Positions 44,591 through 56,662 of a stretch of DNA of 64,000 nt are shown here, piece by piece (position 1 is the first letter of the stretch; every line of letters starts with the position of its first letter). The DNA comes from Datisca glomerata (lineage: Eukaryota; Streptophyta; Magnoliopsida; Cucurbitales; Datiscaceae), in the NCBI GenBank assembly GCA_003255025.1, contig QANY01000148.1:421204-485203 (forward strand), given 5' to 3'. The translations under genes were made by a program, and so were the position numbers. The notes under the pieces were generated by a model, which saw nothing but the letters and a program-made list of their open reading frames with translations, was not told where the DNA came from and did no database searches.

Positions 44591-45172
44591 GTGAACAATG
44601 GAAGGCAAAATTCATTGATGGCCTCCCAAGTCTTTTTGCTGAAAGAGTTCATAGAAAACTCTATGATGGCCTCCCAAATGAATATTCATTATGATCAGTA
44701 CACCTATGGTCATCTCATTGCCCTCGACATTGAAGAAGGACTAGGACTATGCAATGATATGAAATTACAACATATGATGAAAAGTCAAAACTTTGACAGC
44801 AGAAAAGAATTAGGTGAATTATGTAACCAATTTACCTACAATACAAAAATTCAGTATCCTTCTTCTTCTAAACCGTATAGGACTTCAACCTCCAAGCCTT
44901 ATAAATCTCATAAAAAATACTTTTCTAAAAAGAAATCTAAACATAAAGAGTCTAGATGTAGATATCTGCAACATCATAAAAAATCTCATACCAAAAGCAA
45001 AGCCACCTGTTATAAGTGTGGATTACCAGGTCACTTTGTTAATAAATGTCGAGTTGAATTTAAGAAGAGACTCCATGAATTATCTCTTGATGAAGAAACC
45101 CAACAAAAGATCTTAAACTGTCTCTGTAAAGCCAGTTCTAATGAAGATAGTATAGATGATGACGTTGCATAA
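44591..45172 (+). pseudogene. Pararetrovirus capsid fragment with intact CCHC knuckle
   Basis: An uninterrupted 193-residue frame. It covers part of the capsid (DQYTYGHLIALDIEEGLGL), a Lys/Ser-rich basic stretch and the knuckle CYKCGLPGHFVNKC at 45008-45049. The N-terminal 30 residues are abnormal because capsid pieces are shuffled there (the 'gatggcctccca' phrase occurs twice, 44617 and 44664). It ends in an acidic tail at 45170. Confidence 0.8.
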
Positions 45173-45800
45173 ATTTATGCATCTGAGTCTGACTCTTCTA
45201 CTACCTCTGATCAGCCAGACCAGCCTTGTTGCAATTCTAAGACATGCAACGCGATAACTGAAACCAACTATTGGAAAGCAATAGTTGAGATGAATGGTTT
45301 AGATCTGAATGCACCAAGTCTTAATGTCTTAACTAACACTCAAAAATCTCTTCTAGCCACAACTGACCAAATAACTGATCCAGAGATGAAGTTAAAGTTT
45401 TTAGAAACTTGCAACAAGGAATATACCATTCCTGAGATCATACCTATAGAAAACTACAGTATGAAAGAACTCTTAAACGGTATTCAACAAGACTCTGTAC
45501 CTAATAAACTTGTTACCATTCTGATCTGAAAATAGAAATTAATATAATTAAATCTAAAATGCAGCGTCTCGAGACTGCTAATCAAATCCTTTCCCAAGAT
45601 CTCAATCTGCTAAAACAGTCTACTCTTAAAGGATAAACCCCTGTAGACTTAGCTACAATTTCCTTACCAGATCAGCCTTCACTTGATTAAACTTTGCCTG
45701 ATCAGCCTAATCAAACCTTACCAGATTAGACTTTGCCAGATCCGCCTAGTTAATCACCAGATCAGACTAAGGAAAAAAATCCTAATTTATTTCTTCTTTA
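45173..45800 (+). pseudogene. Capsid tail and DQ-rich linker
   Basis: The acidic Ser/Asp tail, the open stretch 45290-45529 with MKLKFLETCNKEYT, the coiled-coil linker, and a series of PDQ-like units (45665-45770) with several stops. It is contiguous with the protease downstream. Confidence 0.65.
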
Positions 45801-46350
45801 ACCAAGTTATCTTTCAAAAATGGTATACGAAAATTACCTTAGTAATCAAACCAGACTTCATCATAACAGACGTCATTGTCTTAGTTGATAGTGGTGCTGA
45901 CATGAACTGTATCTATGAAGGTTTAATCCCTCTCTAATACTTTCATCAAACCACTAAATCTCTTACAAGTGCAAATGGTGATTCTATGAGAATTCAGTAG
46001 AAAATACCAGAAGCGCTTATCTGCAAACAAGGTGTTTGCCTAGCTGCCCCATTTGTGTTAATTATAAACATGACACAAAGTATCATTTTAGGAAATCCTT
46101 TCTTAAATTCTACTATCAGAATTGATAGCTCAGGTATCCATACTGTTATTAAGAATTCTGAGATTACCTTTGAATTTATTAGCAAACCGTATACCAAAGA
46201 AGTTGATCTCATAAAACATCTTATTGAAAATACAATTAATCAGTTAAACTTGTTACAAAAAAAAATACATTTTTTGACAATTGATCAATGTATAAAACAA
46301 CCAGAAATCCAGAATAAAATAAAAATAATTCTATAAGAATTAAAAACAGA
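45801..46350 (+). pseudogene. Pararetrovirus protease
   Basis: Carries VLVDSGADMNCI from 45876 (active site intact) in the frame ending at 45937. Frame is lost at 45936. The next stretch, 46055-46336, has SIILGNPFLNS and EITFEFISKPYTKEVDL leading toward RT. Confidence 0.8.
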
Positions 46351-47163
46351 AATCTGTAAAGATATCCCTAATGCTTTTTGAGATAGAAAAAAGTATATCA
46401 TATATTTACCATACCATCTAGATTTCAATGAGAAAAATATTCCTACAAAGTCTAGACCTAGCCAAATGAAAAAGGAGTATTTAAAACTCTGCAAAATAGA
46501 AATTGAATCCCTTTTACAGAAAAAATTAATTAGATCCAATAAATCTCCTTGGAGTTGTACTAGTTTCTATGTTAATAAAAGTGCTGAAATTAAAATAGGA
46601 TCACCTAGGTTAGTGATCAATTATAAACCACTTAATAATGCTTACAATGGATAAGATACCTATACCGAATAAAAAAGATCTACTTGACAGACTTTATGAT
46701 TCCATAATCTTTTCAAAATTTGATTTGAAATCAGGCTTCTGGAAAATTCAAATTGTTGAACAAGACTGGTATAAAATTGCATTTACCGTACTCTTTGGCC
46801 ATTATGAATGGAATGTGTTACCATTTGGTGTAAAAAAGGTCCTTATGAATTTCAACATATCATGAATGATATCTTTATTACTTATACTGCATTTATTAGA
46901 TGATGTCTTAATCTTTATATCTTCTAGAAATCAACATATTAAACATCAGAATATTTTCAAGCATGTGATTAACCGAAATGGCTTAGTCTGTCTGCTAGTA
47001 AAATGAAAATATTTCAGACAACAATCGGATTCTTAGGCCATAACATTTCTAATGGTGCTATCATACCTATTAACCGTCGTATTGAAGTTTCATCTAAATT
47101 TTCAGAAGAAATAAAAGATAGACTCAATTACAAAGATTTCTAAGGAGTCTTAATTATAAAAGA
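46351..47163 (+). pseudogene. Pararetrovirus RT, palm damaged
   Basis: Fingers (KKEYLKLCKIEIESLLQKKL) and palm (FDLKSGFWKIQIVEQD, VLPFGV) are visible. Small deletions at 46645, 46833, 46899-46901 and 46989 shift frame. At the catalytic site the Tyr-Ile codons are missing (sequence goes from TAFIR to DDVLIF). It ends in the thumb at about 47163 and jumps to the movement protein C-terminus. Confidence 0.8.
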
Positions 47164-48098
47164 TAGTTTTTAACATGGCAAATCCCTCAAGCCGTACCTA
47201 CCAGACCTATCATATGACAATCCATCGAAGATGTCATTCAAACCCAAGGAGGTAATGTTTATCTTTGGTTCCAGAAACCTTCCCAACAATCTTTGACTGA
47301 GAGTCTATCAAGTCTAAGTAACAGAAGTATTCCCCCTTACAAGGGTGATATACCAAAATCCTTTAGAGCATCTATAGCTGAACCTATAGGATCATAAGAA
47401 TTTGAAAATTCATTTCTCCCAGAAGACCATATAAGAGGAATTCATATATCTGACAACCAGATCCCTCATGGTGTTAATGAAACCCATCCTAGCAGAAGGC
47501 CAAATAGCCCAACCGTAAGTTACAAGCAATTTAATATTTAATGGATTTTACACCAAATAGTTTCTTAAGACAAAGTCTTCACTAGGATTTTATGCAGCCG
47601 AAGTATCATGATTTTAGGAATTGGTATTTTTTCAACCATAATCCTCAACAATTTTTAGATCTAAAAAAACTGTATCATTTCCAGTTAGAACGAGATCAGT
47701 GCCTTCACTATTTTCCTGAATGGTATTTCCAAGTTACTTTAAGAGTCAAAATACATGATGACCAATAGTTACAAATTCTGTCTAACATACAGAAAACATG
47801 GATTACTACTATTGGTAGAACCTACTAATCCACTCATCCACCACTTTTATTCTTAGAGCTTGCTCTAGGAAATGGGAATCAGAAACCGCTAGTCATTAAC
47901 CTATATAATGAGGTCCCAGAAAAGGTTAACCATCAAGATCCTGTTAAGGTAAAATACATTCTACCCTTAACAAAATAGAATAATTATACGATTTTTTTCC
48001 TTCAAATTATAGGCACACAGTTAACTAGGATGGAAGATCAAGTTATTGAAATATAGGAAACATAGGTTACTAAACCACATTTAGTTGATAAACCTAAG
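47164..48098 (+). pseudogene. Movement protein C-terminus and MP-CP spacer
   Basis: After a short irregular joint (47155-47175) the + strand encodes TWQIPQAVPTRPII (about 47175-47215), the C-terminal end of the movement protein. The spacer follows, including FLPEDHIRGIHISDNQIPHG (47414). Stops are frequent. It is continuous with the capsid downstream. Confidence 0.7.
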
Positions 48099-49500
48099 TT
48101 GAATATAGAACCTATTACTTTCAAGCCTCCTCTAAATGTTCAAAATTTTAAATTAAAATTCAGTAAGAAGGAGAATGATTTAATGGAAACCCTTATGGGA
48201 AAAATTAAAAATCTTAAGATCTCCACACCTGAAACTTCCTCAGGTCAAGTGAACATGATGAATCAGGATGATTCACGCCCTCCAGAAGAATCTGAAGAAT
48301 ATTCTTTATCTCAAATTTTAGATATCCATGACACTATCAATAAACTCTCTTCTTCCTACTCTAAAAATCCTACTACTCGTATGGCTTTAAAAGGATCAAG
48401 TAGGTATTATTACCCCATACCTACTCCTCAGGATCTATTATATGAAGAAGACTTCCTTCATTCTCAGAAATCTTATCATGGCAAAATCATCTATGAATGG
48501 AACATAGATGGCAAAATCGAGTACCAAGTCTTTGATATCATCCATCAAATGATCATGAACTCTTCTGTATGTAAACATAATGATAATACATATCACCAGA
48601 TCTATAGGTTCCTGATCAATGGATTCACAGGAACACTTAAAGGTTGGTGGGTCAATTGTCTCACTGAAGGTCAACGACAACAAATCTTAAATTCTTTTCA
48701 GATTAACCTTAACCCTCTCACTGGAACCCAGACCAGAACTGAAGATTCCTGTTACACTCTGGCCCAATCCATCATTTATCACTTTTTTGGCCCAGGAATT
48801 GTGAATACAGACAGACATCAAGAACTTCTTCAAAATCTGAGATGCCCCTCTCCAACCCACTTCATATGGTATTAGGATGTCTTTTTCATGAAAGACATGC
48901 AGAGAAGAAATTGCCAACAGTGAACATTGGAAGGCAAAATTCATTGATGGCCTCCCAAGTCTTTTTACTGAAAGAGTTCGTAGAAAACTCTGTGATAAAC
49001 ATGATCAAATGGATATTCCTTATGATTAGTACACCTATGACCATCTCATTGTCCTCGCCATTGAAGAAGGACTAGGACTATGCAATGATATGAAATTACA
49101 ACATATGATGAAAACTCAAAACCTTGACAACAGAAAAGAATTAGGTGAATTCTGTAACCAATTTGCCTACGATACAAAAATTTAGTATCTATCTCCTTCC
49201 AAACCTTATAGAATTCTAGGACTTCAAGCCGTATAAATCTCATAAAAATACTTTTCTAAAAAGAAATCTTGACATAAAGAGTCTAGACATAAAGATCTGC
49301 CACATCAGAAGAAATCTCACACCAAAAGCAAAGCCACCTGTTACAAGTGTGGATTACCAGGTCACTTTGCTAATAAATGTCGAGTTGAATTTAAGAAGAG
49401 ACTCCATGAATTATCTCTTGATGAAGAAACTCAAAAAAAGATCTTAAACTGTCTCTGTAAAGCCAGTTCTAATGAAGATAGTATAGATGATGACGTTGCA
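48099..49500 (+). pseudogene. Pararetrovirus capsid, best preserved copy
   Basis: The first 258 residues (48099-48875) are uninterrupted: an N-terminal Lys-rich part, YSLSQILDIHDTINKLSSSY, YYYPIPTPQDLLYEEDFLHS and the central region with WWVNCLTEGQRQQILNSFQI. Stops begin at 48874. The knuckle CYKCGLPGHFANKC lies at 49339-49380. This copy retains the 423 bp missing from the one at 11236. Confidence 0.85.
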
Positions 49501-50140
49501 TAAATTTATGCATCTGAGTCTGACTCTTCTACTACCTCTAATCAGCCAGATCAGCCTTGTTGCAATTCTAAGACATGCAACGTGATAACTGAAACCAACT
49601 ATTGGAAGGCAATAGTTAAGATGAATGGTTTAGATTTGAAGGCACCAAGTCTTAATGTCTTAACTTACACCCGAAACTCTCTTCTAGCCACAACTGACCA
49701 AATAATTGATCTAGAGATGAAGTTAAAGTTATAGAAACTTGCTATAAGAAATATACCACTCCTGAGATCAGACCTTTATAAAACTACGGTATGAACGAAC
49801 TCATAAACCGTATTCAACAGGACTTTGTACCTAATAAACCTATTACCATTTCTGATCTGGAAATAAAAATTAATATAATTAAATCAGAAATCCAGCTGCT
49901 CAAGACTGCTAATCAAATCCTTTCCCAGGATCTCAATCTACTAAAACAGTCTACTCTTAAAGGAAACACCACTGTAGACTTCGCTACAACTTCCTCACCA
50001 GATCAGCCTTCATCAGATCAGACTTTGCCAGATCAACCTAGTTAAACCTTACCAGATCAGACTTCACCAAATCCGCCAAGTCAATCACCAGATCAAACTA
50101 AGGACAAAAATCCTTATTTATTTATTCTTAACCAAGTTAC
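49501..50140 (+). pseudogene. Capsid tail, coiled-coil and DQ-rich linker
   Basis: The acidic tail, then an open stretch (49791-50045) with EIKINIIKSEIQLLKTANQI and SSPDQPSSDQTLPDQPS, then further PDQ units to about 50100. The repeat number differs from the other copies. Confidence 0.65.
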
Positions 50141-50655
50141 CTTCCAAAAATGGTATACGATGATTACCTTAGTAATCAAACCAGACTTCATCATAATAGA
50201 CGACATTGTCTTAGTTGATAGTGGTGCTGACATGAACTGCATCCATAAAGGTTTAATCCCTCTCAAATACTTCTATAAAACCACTAAATCTCTTACAAGT
50301 GCAAGTGATAACTCTATTAGAATTCAGTACAAAATACCAGAAGCGCTTATCTACAAACAAGGTGTTTGCCTAACTGCCTCATTTGTGTTAATTAAAAACA
50401 TAACACAAAGTATCATTTTAGGCAATCCTTTCTTAAATTCTGTTATGCCTATCACCACAATTGATACCTCAGGTATCCATACTGTTATTAAGAATTCTGA
50501 GATTACCTTTGAATTTATTACCAAACCGTATACCAAAAAAATTGATCTTATAAAACACCTTCTTGAAAATACTAAACCGTATACCAAAGAAATTGATCTC
50601 ATAAAACACCTTCTGGGATTCGTTAACTACAATCATTTCAAAATAGATTGACAAA
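50141..50655 (+). pseudogene. Pararetrovirus protease with internal short duplication and foreign tail
   Basis: The frame 50160-50651 is open (163 residues) with IVLVDSGADMNCI and SIILGNPFLNSVMP. The phrase TKPYTKEIDLIKHLL occurs twice in a row (50521-50570 and 50572-50617). From about 50615 a 40-bp piece of the post-pol ORF (GFVNYNHF) is fused before the orientation switches. This is a chimeric rearrangement point. Confidence 0.8.
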
Positions 50656-51222
50656 GACTAATCCATTTCGGTTAATCACATACTTGAAAATATTCAGATG
50701 TTTAATAAGTTGATCTATAGAAGATGAAAAGATTAAGACAACATCTATGTAACAGATAATAAAAGCAGTATAAGCATTAAAGATATCAAATTTTAGAAGG
50801 ACCATTTTTAACACCAAATGGTAACACATTCCATTCATAATGGACAAAGGGTACGGTAAAGGAAGTTTTATACCTGTCCTGTTCAGCAATTTGAATTTGC
50901 TAGAAGCCTGATTTTAAATCAAATTTTGAAAAGATTATGGAATCATGAAGTCTGTCAAGCAGATCTTTTTTATTCGTTATAGGATATCTAATCCATTGTA
51001 AAGCACCATTAAGTGGTTTGTAATTGATCACTAACCTAGGTGATCCTCTTTCAATTTCAGCATTTTTATTAACATAGGAACTAGTACAACTCCAAGCAGA
51101 TTTAGTGGGTCTAATTAATTTTTTCTATAAAAGAGATTCAATTTCTGTTTTATAGAGTTCTAAATATTCATTTTTCATTTGACTAGGTCTAGACTTAGTA
51201 GGAATATTTTTCTCATTAAAGT
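50656..51222 (-). pseudogene. Inverted pararetrovirus RT fragment
   Basis: On the - strand the RT runs from the N-terminal FNEKNIPTKSRPSQMK region (51220) to the palm (DVVLIFSSS near 50725, with YIDVV in place of YIDDV) and ends near 50656. A deletion near 50790 removes the SEFQ..MN part. It abuts promoter/leader sequence at 51222. Confidence 0.8.
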
Positions 51223-51852
51223 TACACATTGAGTGCCTTCGAGTTAGCATAAGAATCATGAATACTAGATATTATAGTAAAGGGTATATTAGGTTTAAAT
51301 TAGTACATACATGGTCTCATGAACAACTAATGTTTAAATGAAAGAAAACTTACTGTTGATGGGAGCACTGTAGAGCTCCTAAGAGTTGCAACGTTATATT
51401 TCTTTAAAAGTTGTGTATTAGTGTGATAGCGTGGTATGTGCAAGAAGAGAGGAGAGACAGAGTTTAGAGAGAGAAAGAGAGTTGAGAGAAAGGAAAGCAT
51501 TTTTATTGCTCAACACATGAGCGCGTAATACAAACTAAGGTTTAGAAAACACTTATTCCTGAACAAGGGTGAGGCTCATTTTTTATAGATTACAAAAAGT
51601 AACTATGGTACATAAAACTTAACTAGCATATAGAAAAGTAACTATAGTACAAAGCAAGATGATGTGGTGTGGCTAGACTGTGTAGTCAATCCTTATCTTT
51701 TGTAAGTGGGAATCCACTGTTGAAAAAGTGGATTTGTCTTTTCTGTGGAAATGGGAGACAGCTGCATTATTGCTATGCATGATTGCTGTTGGTTCTGTTG
51801 CTACTTTATGAAAGTAGTTTGGCTGCTTCGGCTAGTGGACTGAGGTGGCATA
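51223..51852 (-). promoter_or_regulatory. Inverted pararetrovirus leader and promoter (fourth copy)
   Basis: On the - strand: stem-loop 51733-51712, TATAAAAA at 51587-51580, CT-rich tract (about 51440-51490 as GA on the + strand), then the extra leader segment 51422-51223. It lacks the primer site. Any residual transcription would run leftward, away from the villin gene. Confidence 0.65.
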
Positions 51853-53125
51853 TCAGACTTTAGCTTTGCCTTTCTTGTCCTTGTCAATCTGTTCTGAAAT
51901 GATTGTAGTTAATGATTCATAGAAGTCTATAATAGTTGGTTCTCGCAGATCATCGTCCGGATCTTGACTTTCACCACCCAAGATGCTGAAAGCATTATCA
52001 TGAGAAAGGTCAGTAGTGAGATCAACATGGGTCTGCTGACTCTGTTGCGAACTAGATGTGCCCGTGGAAGTTTCATTAGGTCCAAAGACATGAAGGAATT
52101 GGTCTTTAACAAAATCCATGGTTTTAATTGCCAATTCTTTTTCACTGATATTAGTAAATTTTTGTTTATTAGATTCTCAGCATTTAGGAAGGGATTTCTA
52201 GTGGTACTGGTAAGGTATTAGGTACAGCTTCAAAGCAGGCTTCCAAATGTGCTTTGATTATTTTTATCAAAACAGTTAAGTGGGGATTCATGCCATTGTC
52301 CCACCATTTGGTAAAGAAAATTCTTTTAAGTATTGGGATCCCATTTTGGTAGTCACATTTTAAGTCCCATTGCTAGATCCACAGGATATTAAACTGGATA
52401 ATAAAATGTATTAAAAGTTTTGAGACGGTATTGTTTTTGTTAAGAAGGGAATATGTAGAATGTCATTCCCGGAATTCTGTTTAGATTTGTTCAGGAAAAG
52501 TCTCAAAGATAATGCCAAATTTATCTCACCATTGGAGGAGCCAATTCGGAAGTCCAGTATTTAGAACGTCAGGACAAATACGGATAAACCATGTATGGTT
52601 ATGAATCGGATCTTGTTAATAAAATGTATTGGTAAAGGATTCTATATAATCCCAGTAACTGTATTTCACTATTTTCTGGTGAATATCTATAGTTTGGGTT
52701 ATATGGGGATGAAGACCCCATTGATTGATAGAAATAAAGTTTCAGATTATAGCCTTACTAAATGTAACGGTTAGAGTCATGGAATGTATGTTTGATTTCA
52801 ATCCAACCAGATTGTACTATGATTGCCTCATAGATTTAACGATAATGTTCAAATCTGGTTGGATACTGTTTGGTGGAGAGATATCTATTTTTTATGTCCC
52901 ATGGATTTTCCATCTATTTTTTATCATCGGATTCAATGGTGAGGATTATTTCCTCAGAAATACTGTTAAGTATATATTGTCCATGTATCAAGAGGACTTC
53001 TTCTATACTATTTCGAGTATTAGCCTCTTGCACACTAGGAAATTTGGTTGGCCGAAATATGCCATCATTCGATTGTTGCTAATTTATCCTGCCTCTTCCG
53101 CGGCCACGAGAGCTATGGCCACATC
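51853..53125 (-). pseudogene. Inverted post-pol ORF, longest copy
   Basis: Runs on the - strand from an ATG at about 53123, 4 nt after the pol stop, to TGA at 51853-51855. The N-terminus is Gly/Arg-rich (one base is missing near 53112). The C-terminus is open for 93 residues (52134-51853: DFVKDQFLHVFGP, AFSILGGESQDPDDD, KDKKGKAKV). Internal stops and frameshifts exist. This copy passes undisturbed through the site where the Tat element interrupts the copy at 26555. Confidence 0.75.
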
Positions 53126-54597
53126 CTCGTTATTCATTCTGTTATCCCTGCAAATATTCACGAGCTAAGAAGTCAGGGAGAGAGTTCTGTTCACCTTTGA
53201 TATATTCAATATCAAAGTCAAATACGGATAATATACTCTACCAAGATGCAAATATATGTTTTGATGCAAGATTTTGAACATCTTTTTTAAATATTTGTTT
53301 AGCTGTAGAGCAGTCAACATGGATAAGAAAATGTTGATTTAATAAGTCATCTTGAAATTTAAGAACATATTTAACTATCGCTAAACATTCCTGTTTAATA
53401 GTAGGATAGTTTTAGCCGGTCCTTTCCAAGTACCATATGTGAATCGTAATAATTTTTCTTTCTGTTTCTGGGGATTAAGCAGTTTCAGAATACCTCCATA
53501 ACCTAGATTAGAAGCATTTGTTTCTACAATTTTATGCCAATTAGGATTAGGCAGAGATAAACAATGTAACTGTTTAATTTTATCTTTAATTTTCTTAACG
53601 GCTAATGTACGTTCTGGAGTCGAAGGAGCATAATTTTTCTAAAGTCTATTATTCAGAAGAGAAGTGTCATGTTCTAATTGTGGGTAAAAGTCACGGATAT
53701 AATTAAGACTCTTCTAGAAATATTTGTATTTAAGTCTTATCTTTTGATTTCATCTAGAAATTTAGATGCAAATTCAATACTCGGGTTTATAGGGATGATC
53801 GTGCCATTAGAAATATTATGGCCTAGAAAACTTACGGTTGCTTGAAATATTTTCATTTTACTAGCAGACAAGACTAAGCCATTTCTATTAATTACATACT
53901 TGAAAATATTCAGATGTTTAATATGTTGATCTATAGAAGATGAAAAGATTAAGACATCATCTATATAATAGATAATTAATGCAGTATAAGCATTAAAGAT
54001 ATCATTCATGATATGTTGATATTCAGAATGACCATTTTTAACACCAAATGGTAACACATTCCATTCATAATGGCCAAAGGGTACGGTAAATGTAGTTTTA
54101 TACTTGTCATGTTCCGCTATTTGTATTTGCTAGAAGCCTGATTTCAAATAAAATTTTGAAAAGATTATGGAATCATGCAGTCTGTCAAGCAAATCCTTTT
54201 TATTCGGTATTGGATATCTAATCCATTGTAAAGCATCATTAAGTGGTTTGTAATTTATCATTAACCTAGGTGATCCTCTTTCAATTTCAGCATTTTTATT
54301 AACATAAAAACCAGTACAACTCCAAGGAGATTTACTGAGTCTAATTAATTTTTTCTGTAAAAGAGATTCAATTTTTGTTTTGTAGAGTTCTAAATATTCC
54401 TTTTTAATTTGGCTAGGTCTAGACATTGTAGGAATATTTTTCTCATTGAAATCTGGATGGTATGGTAAAGATATGATATGTTTTTTTTCTATCCCAAAAA
54501 GCATTAGGGATTTCAATAGAGATTTCTGATTTGAATTCTCGTAAAATTGTTTTTATTTTTTTTGTATTGATGGTTGTTGTATACGTTGATCAATTGT
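53126..54597 (-). pseudogene. Inverted pararetrovirus RT/RNase H (rightmost block)
   Basis: On the - strand from 54597: open frame 54516-54130 (LMLFGIEKKHIISLPYHPD through the palm start), a stop at about 54131, then 54057-53737 with YIDDVLIFSSS, KNGHSEYQHIMND and the thumb. RNase H and LTREYLQG follow at about 53160. It is contiguous with the post-pol ORF. The virus-like sequence ends at about 54597. Confidence 0.85.
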
Positions 54598-56434
54598 GAA
54601 TTATTCATTTTTGTTGTTTTCGTTTGGGTCAATTTTGTCCTATGAATTTTTTATAAAAAAATTTGTCCCATGAATGAAAATTGTATGAGGTAAGCACGTA
54701 AATCTGTAGCTTCATGAGGACATTTTTGTGTTTAGCTATTTGATGTATTCCTAAAGAGTTCCACATCGTTTTTAAGGTAAATTAGTAAACAGAGTAGATG
54801 CTACATCTTAACGCAAGGAGTTAGATCAAAACACAAATATATGATTACACGAATCATACAAAACTAATAAAACACACTTACTTACATCTATTGTATATAT
54901 AAATAGAATTAGGGGAATGAATATTTTTGGACAAATTCACCCGATTGTTTCATGAAACTTTTTAATTGTCCCCATTAAATGTTAAATGAATCAAATGCAA
55001 ATTTATTAGTAAAAAGAGTGAATCAAACATAAATTTATTAATTAAAATATATAATTAAAAAATAGAGTTTGAAGCAGCTGCATATAATTGAACAAAATCT
55101 AATATGATTTTATGATTCCTACAAACACACAATGTTCTATATAATTTTTTACATGTATGTTTAACTATTATATGTTTAGTAATTTTTCATCTCTTAAACT
55201 ATTACATTAATTGAATTTTCATTGGTTGGTTATCGCGTGCAACCCAAATATTATAAATTATTATATTAAAATATTACATCAACATGTATATTATACTATA
55301 ATTTAAAAGTTTGAAAATCGTTCAAATTATGTGCATCACACACAAACAAACTAATGAAAAAAATGTGTGCATAGAATATGCACAGTTTAGATTGAGTTCA
55401 TGAAAAATAATCATAGACTCGTTCCATAAATTCTTCACTGTCCAAACTTAACGGACTCCGTTAATGAGTATGGTACTAGCAAAAATTCGCATAAAAAGCA
55501 TTATAATAGTGCAAGAAATATCTGAGCACTTGATCAGTTGGAACTAAAGCAATATAGACTCCATATTCATGACAAATCTAGTTTTGAAAGGAAGAAAGAC
55601 TACCATGGACCAGGATTTAGGTGGACAAAACTTGCACAACTGGTAGGAGAAAAAATCTTTCTTGAAAGGAAGGAGAGCCCTGTGAAACAAAACTATATAA
55701 GAAAATAACACAAAATAAAATGCAGATACAAATAAAGGAGAAGATCAGAGAATTGGGGAATGTACACATAATTCATCTTTTTTTTTAATAGAAATAGATT
55801 GAAAGATTGATGCCACGTTTACTTACTAGTATAAATTCTATGTCCAAATCTAATGTTTATTAAATAATTAAAAATATTTGTGTGAGACCCATCATATTAT
55901 TGTATTTGAAATATGAATTTTTATGAATTTTTAATCTAATTAAAAAAATGTAATATTACAATTTCAAATCCAATATATTTGTTGGATTTAATATGGAAAT
56001 CAAAAAATACTACTTTTAAGTTATGACTCAAACCAACAATCTATGAATTGAAAGGAATTACAGTAACTTATTTAATCTAACGTAATCAAAATCATTTAAT
56101 TCAACATAATTTAAATTCATAGCAAACATAATATTACACATCCTAAATTCAAATCTTTAATCTAGATCCTAAATCTAAATTCTCAATCCAAAAATTTAGT
56201 GCCTTAAATTACTGGAGCAATCCACATGTCACTCAAAATGCCAAATAGAATGAATTCAATGTTGATTGCTAGATAGAAATTCTAGGGGTAGATTGTTGCA
56301 AATATAATATTATCTTATTTGATAAGTACTCATATTTTCCAACGACTTCTAATTAATAAAAAACATTTACATTGTAAAAAATGTATGTTTGCATCCTAAG
56401 AGAGAAAATTATATTCATGTCAGCTACATTTTTT

Positions 56435-56662
56435 TTACCAACTAAGAGAGATTTTTTTCATAAGAAAATAAGAGAGGGGGTAATAATGGGACAAAAGTTC
56501 AAGTTTTATTGGGGTTGATGGTGTCATTTGATTCAGCGATTGCCAGGCCCTGATTCTTTCCCTCCTTTGGCCGAAAGTCCCTCCTCTTGGCCAACTAGAA
56601 TGTTCTACACAATGAAGCAGGATTTGCCAATCCCAATAGCAGTTAATGCTATCATCCCCCAC
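56435..56662 (-). other. Unrecognised 75-codon open frame
   Basis: The frame (MGDDSINCYWDWQILL..., then a Trp-Pro-Arg-Gly-Gly and an Arg-rich QRRERIRAWQ part) sits in DNA clearly richer in G+C than its surroundings. That raises the chance that it is a gene fragment or organelle-derived insert. I do not recognise a family. The last third becomes AT-rich and repetitive, so the true extent is unclear. Confidence 0.25.

Noticed and set aside
55790..56220. Possible MITE (gccacgtttactta at one end, agcaaacata at the other)
   Set aside because: The ends are not convincing inverted repeats and no target duplication was found.
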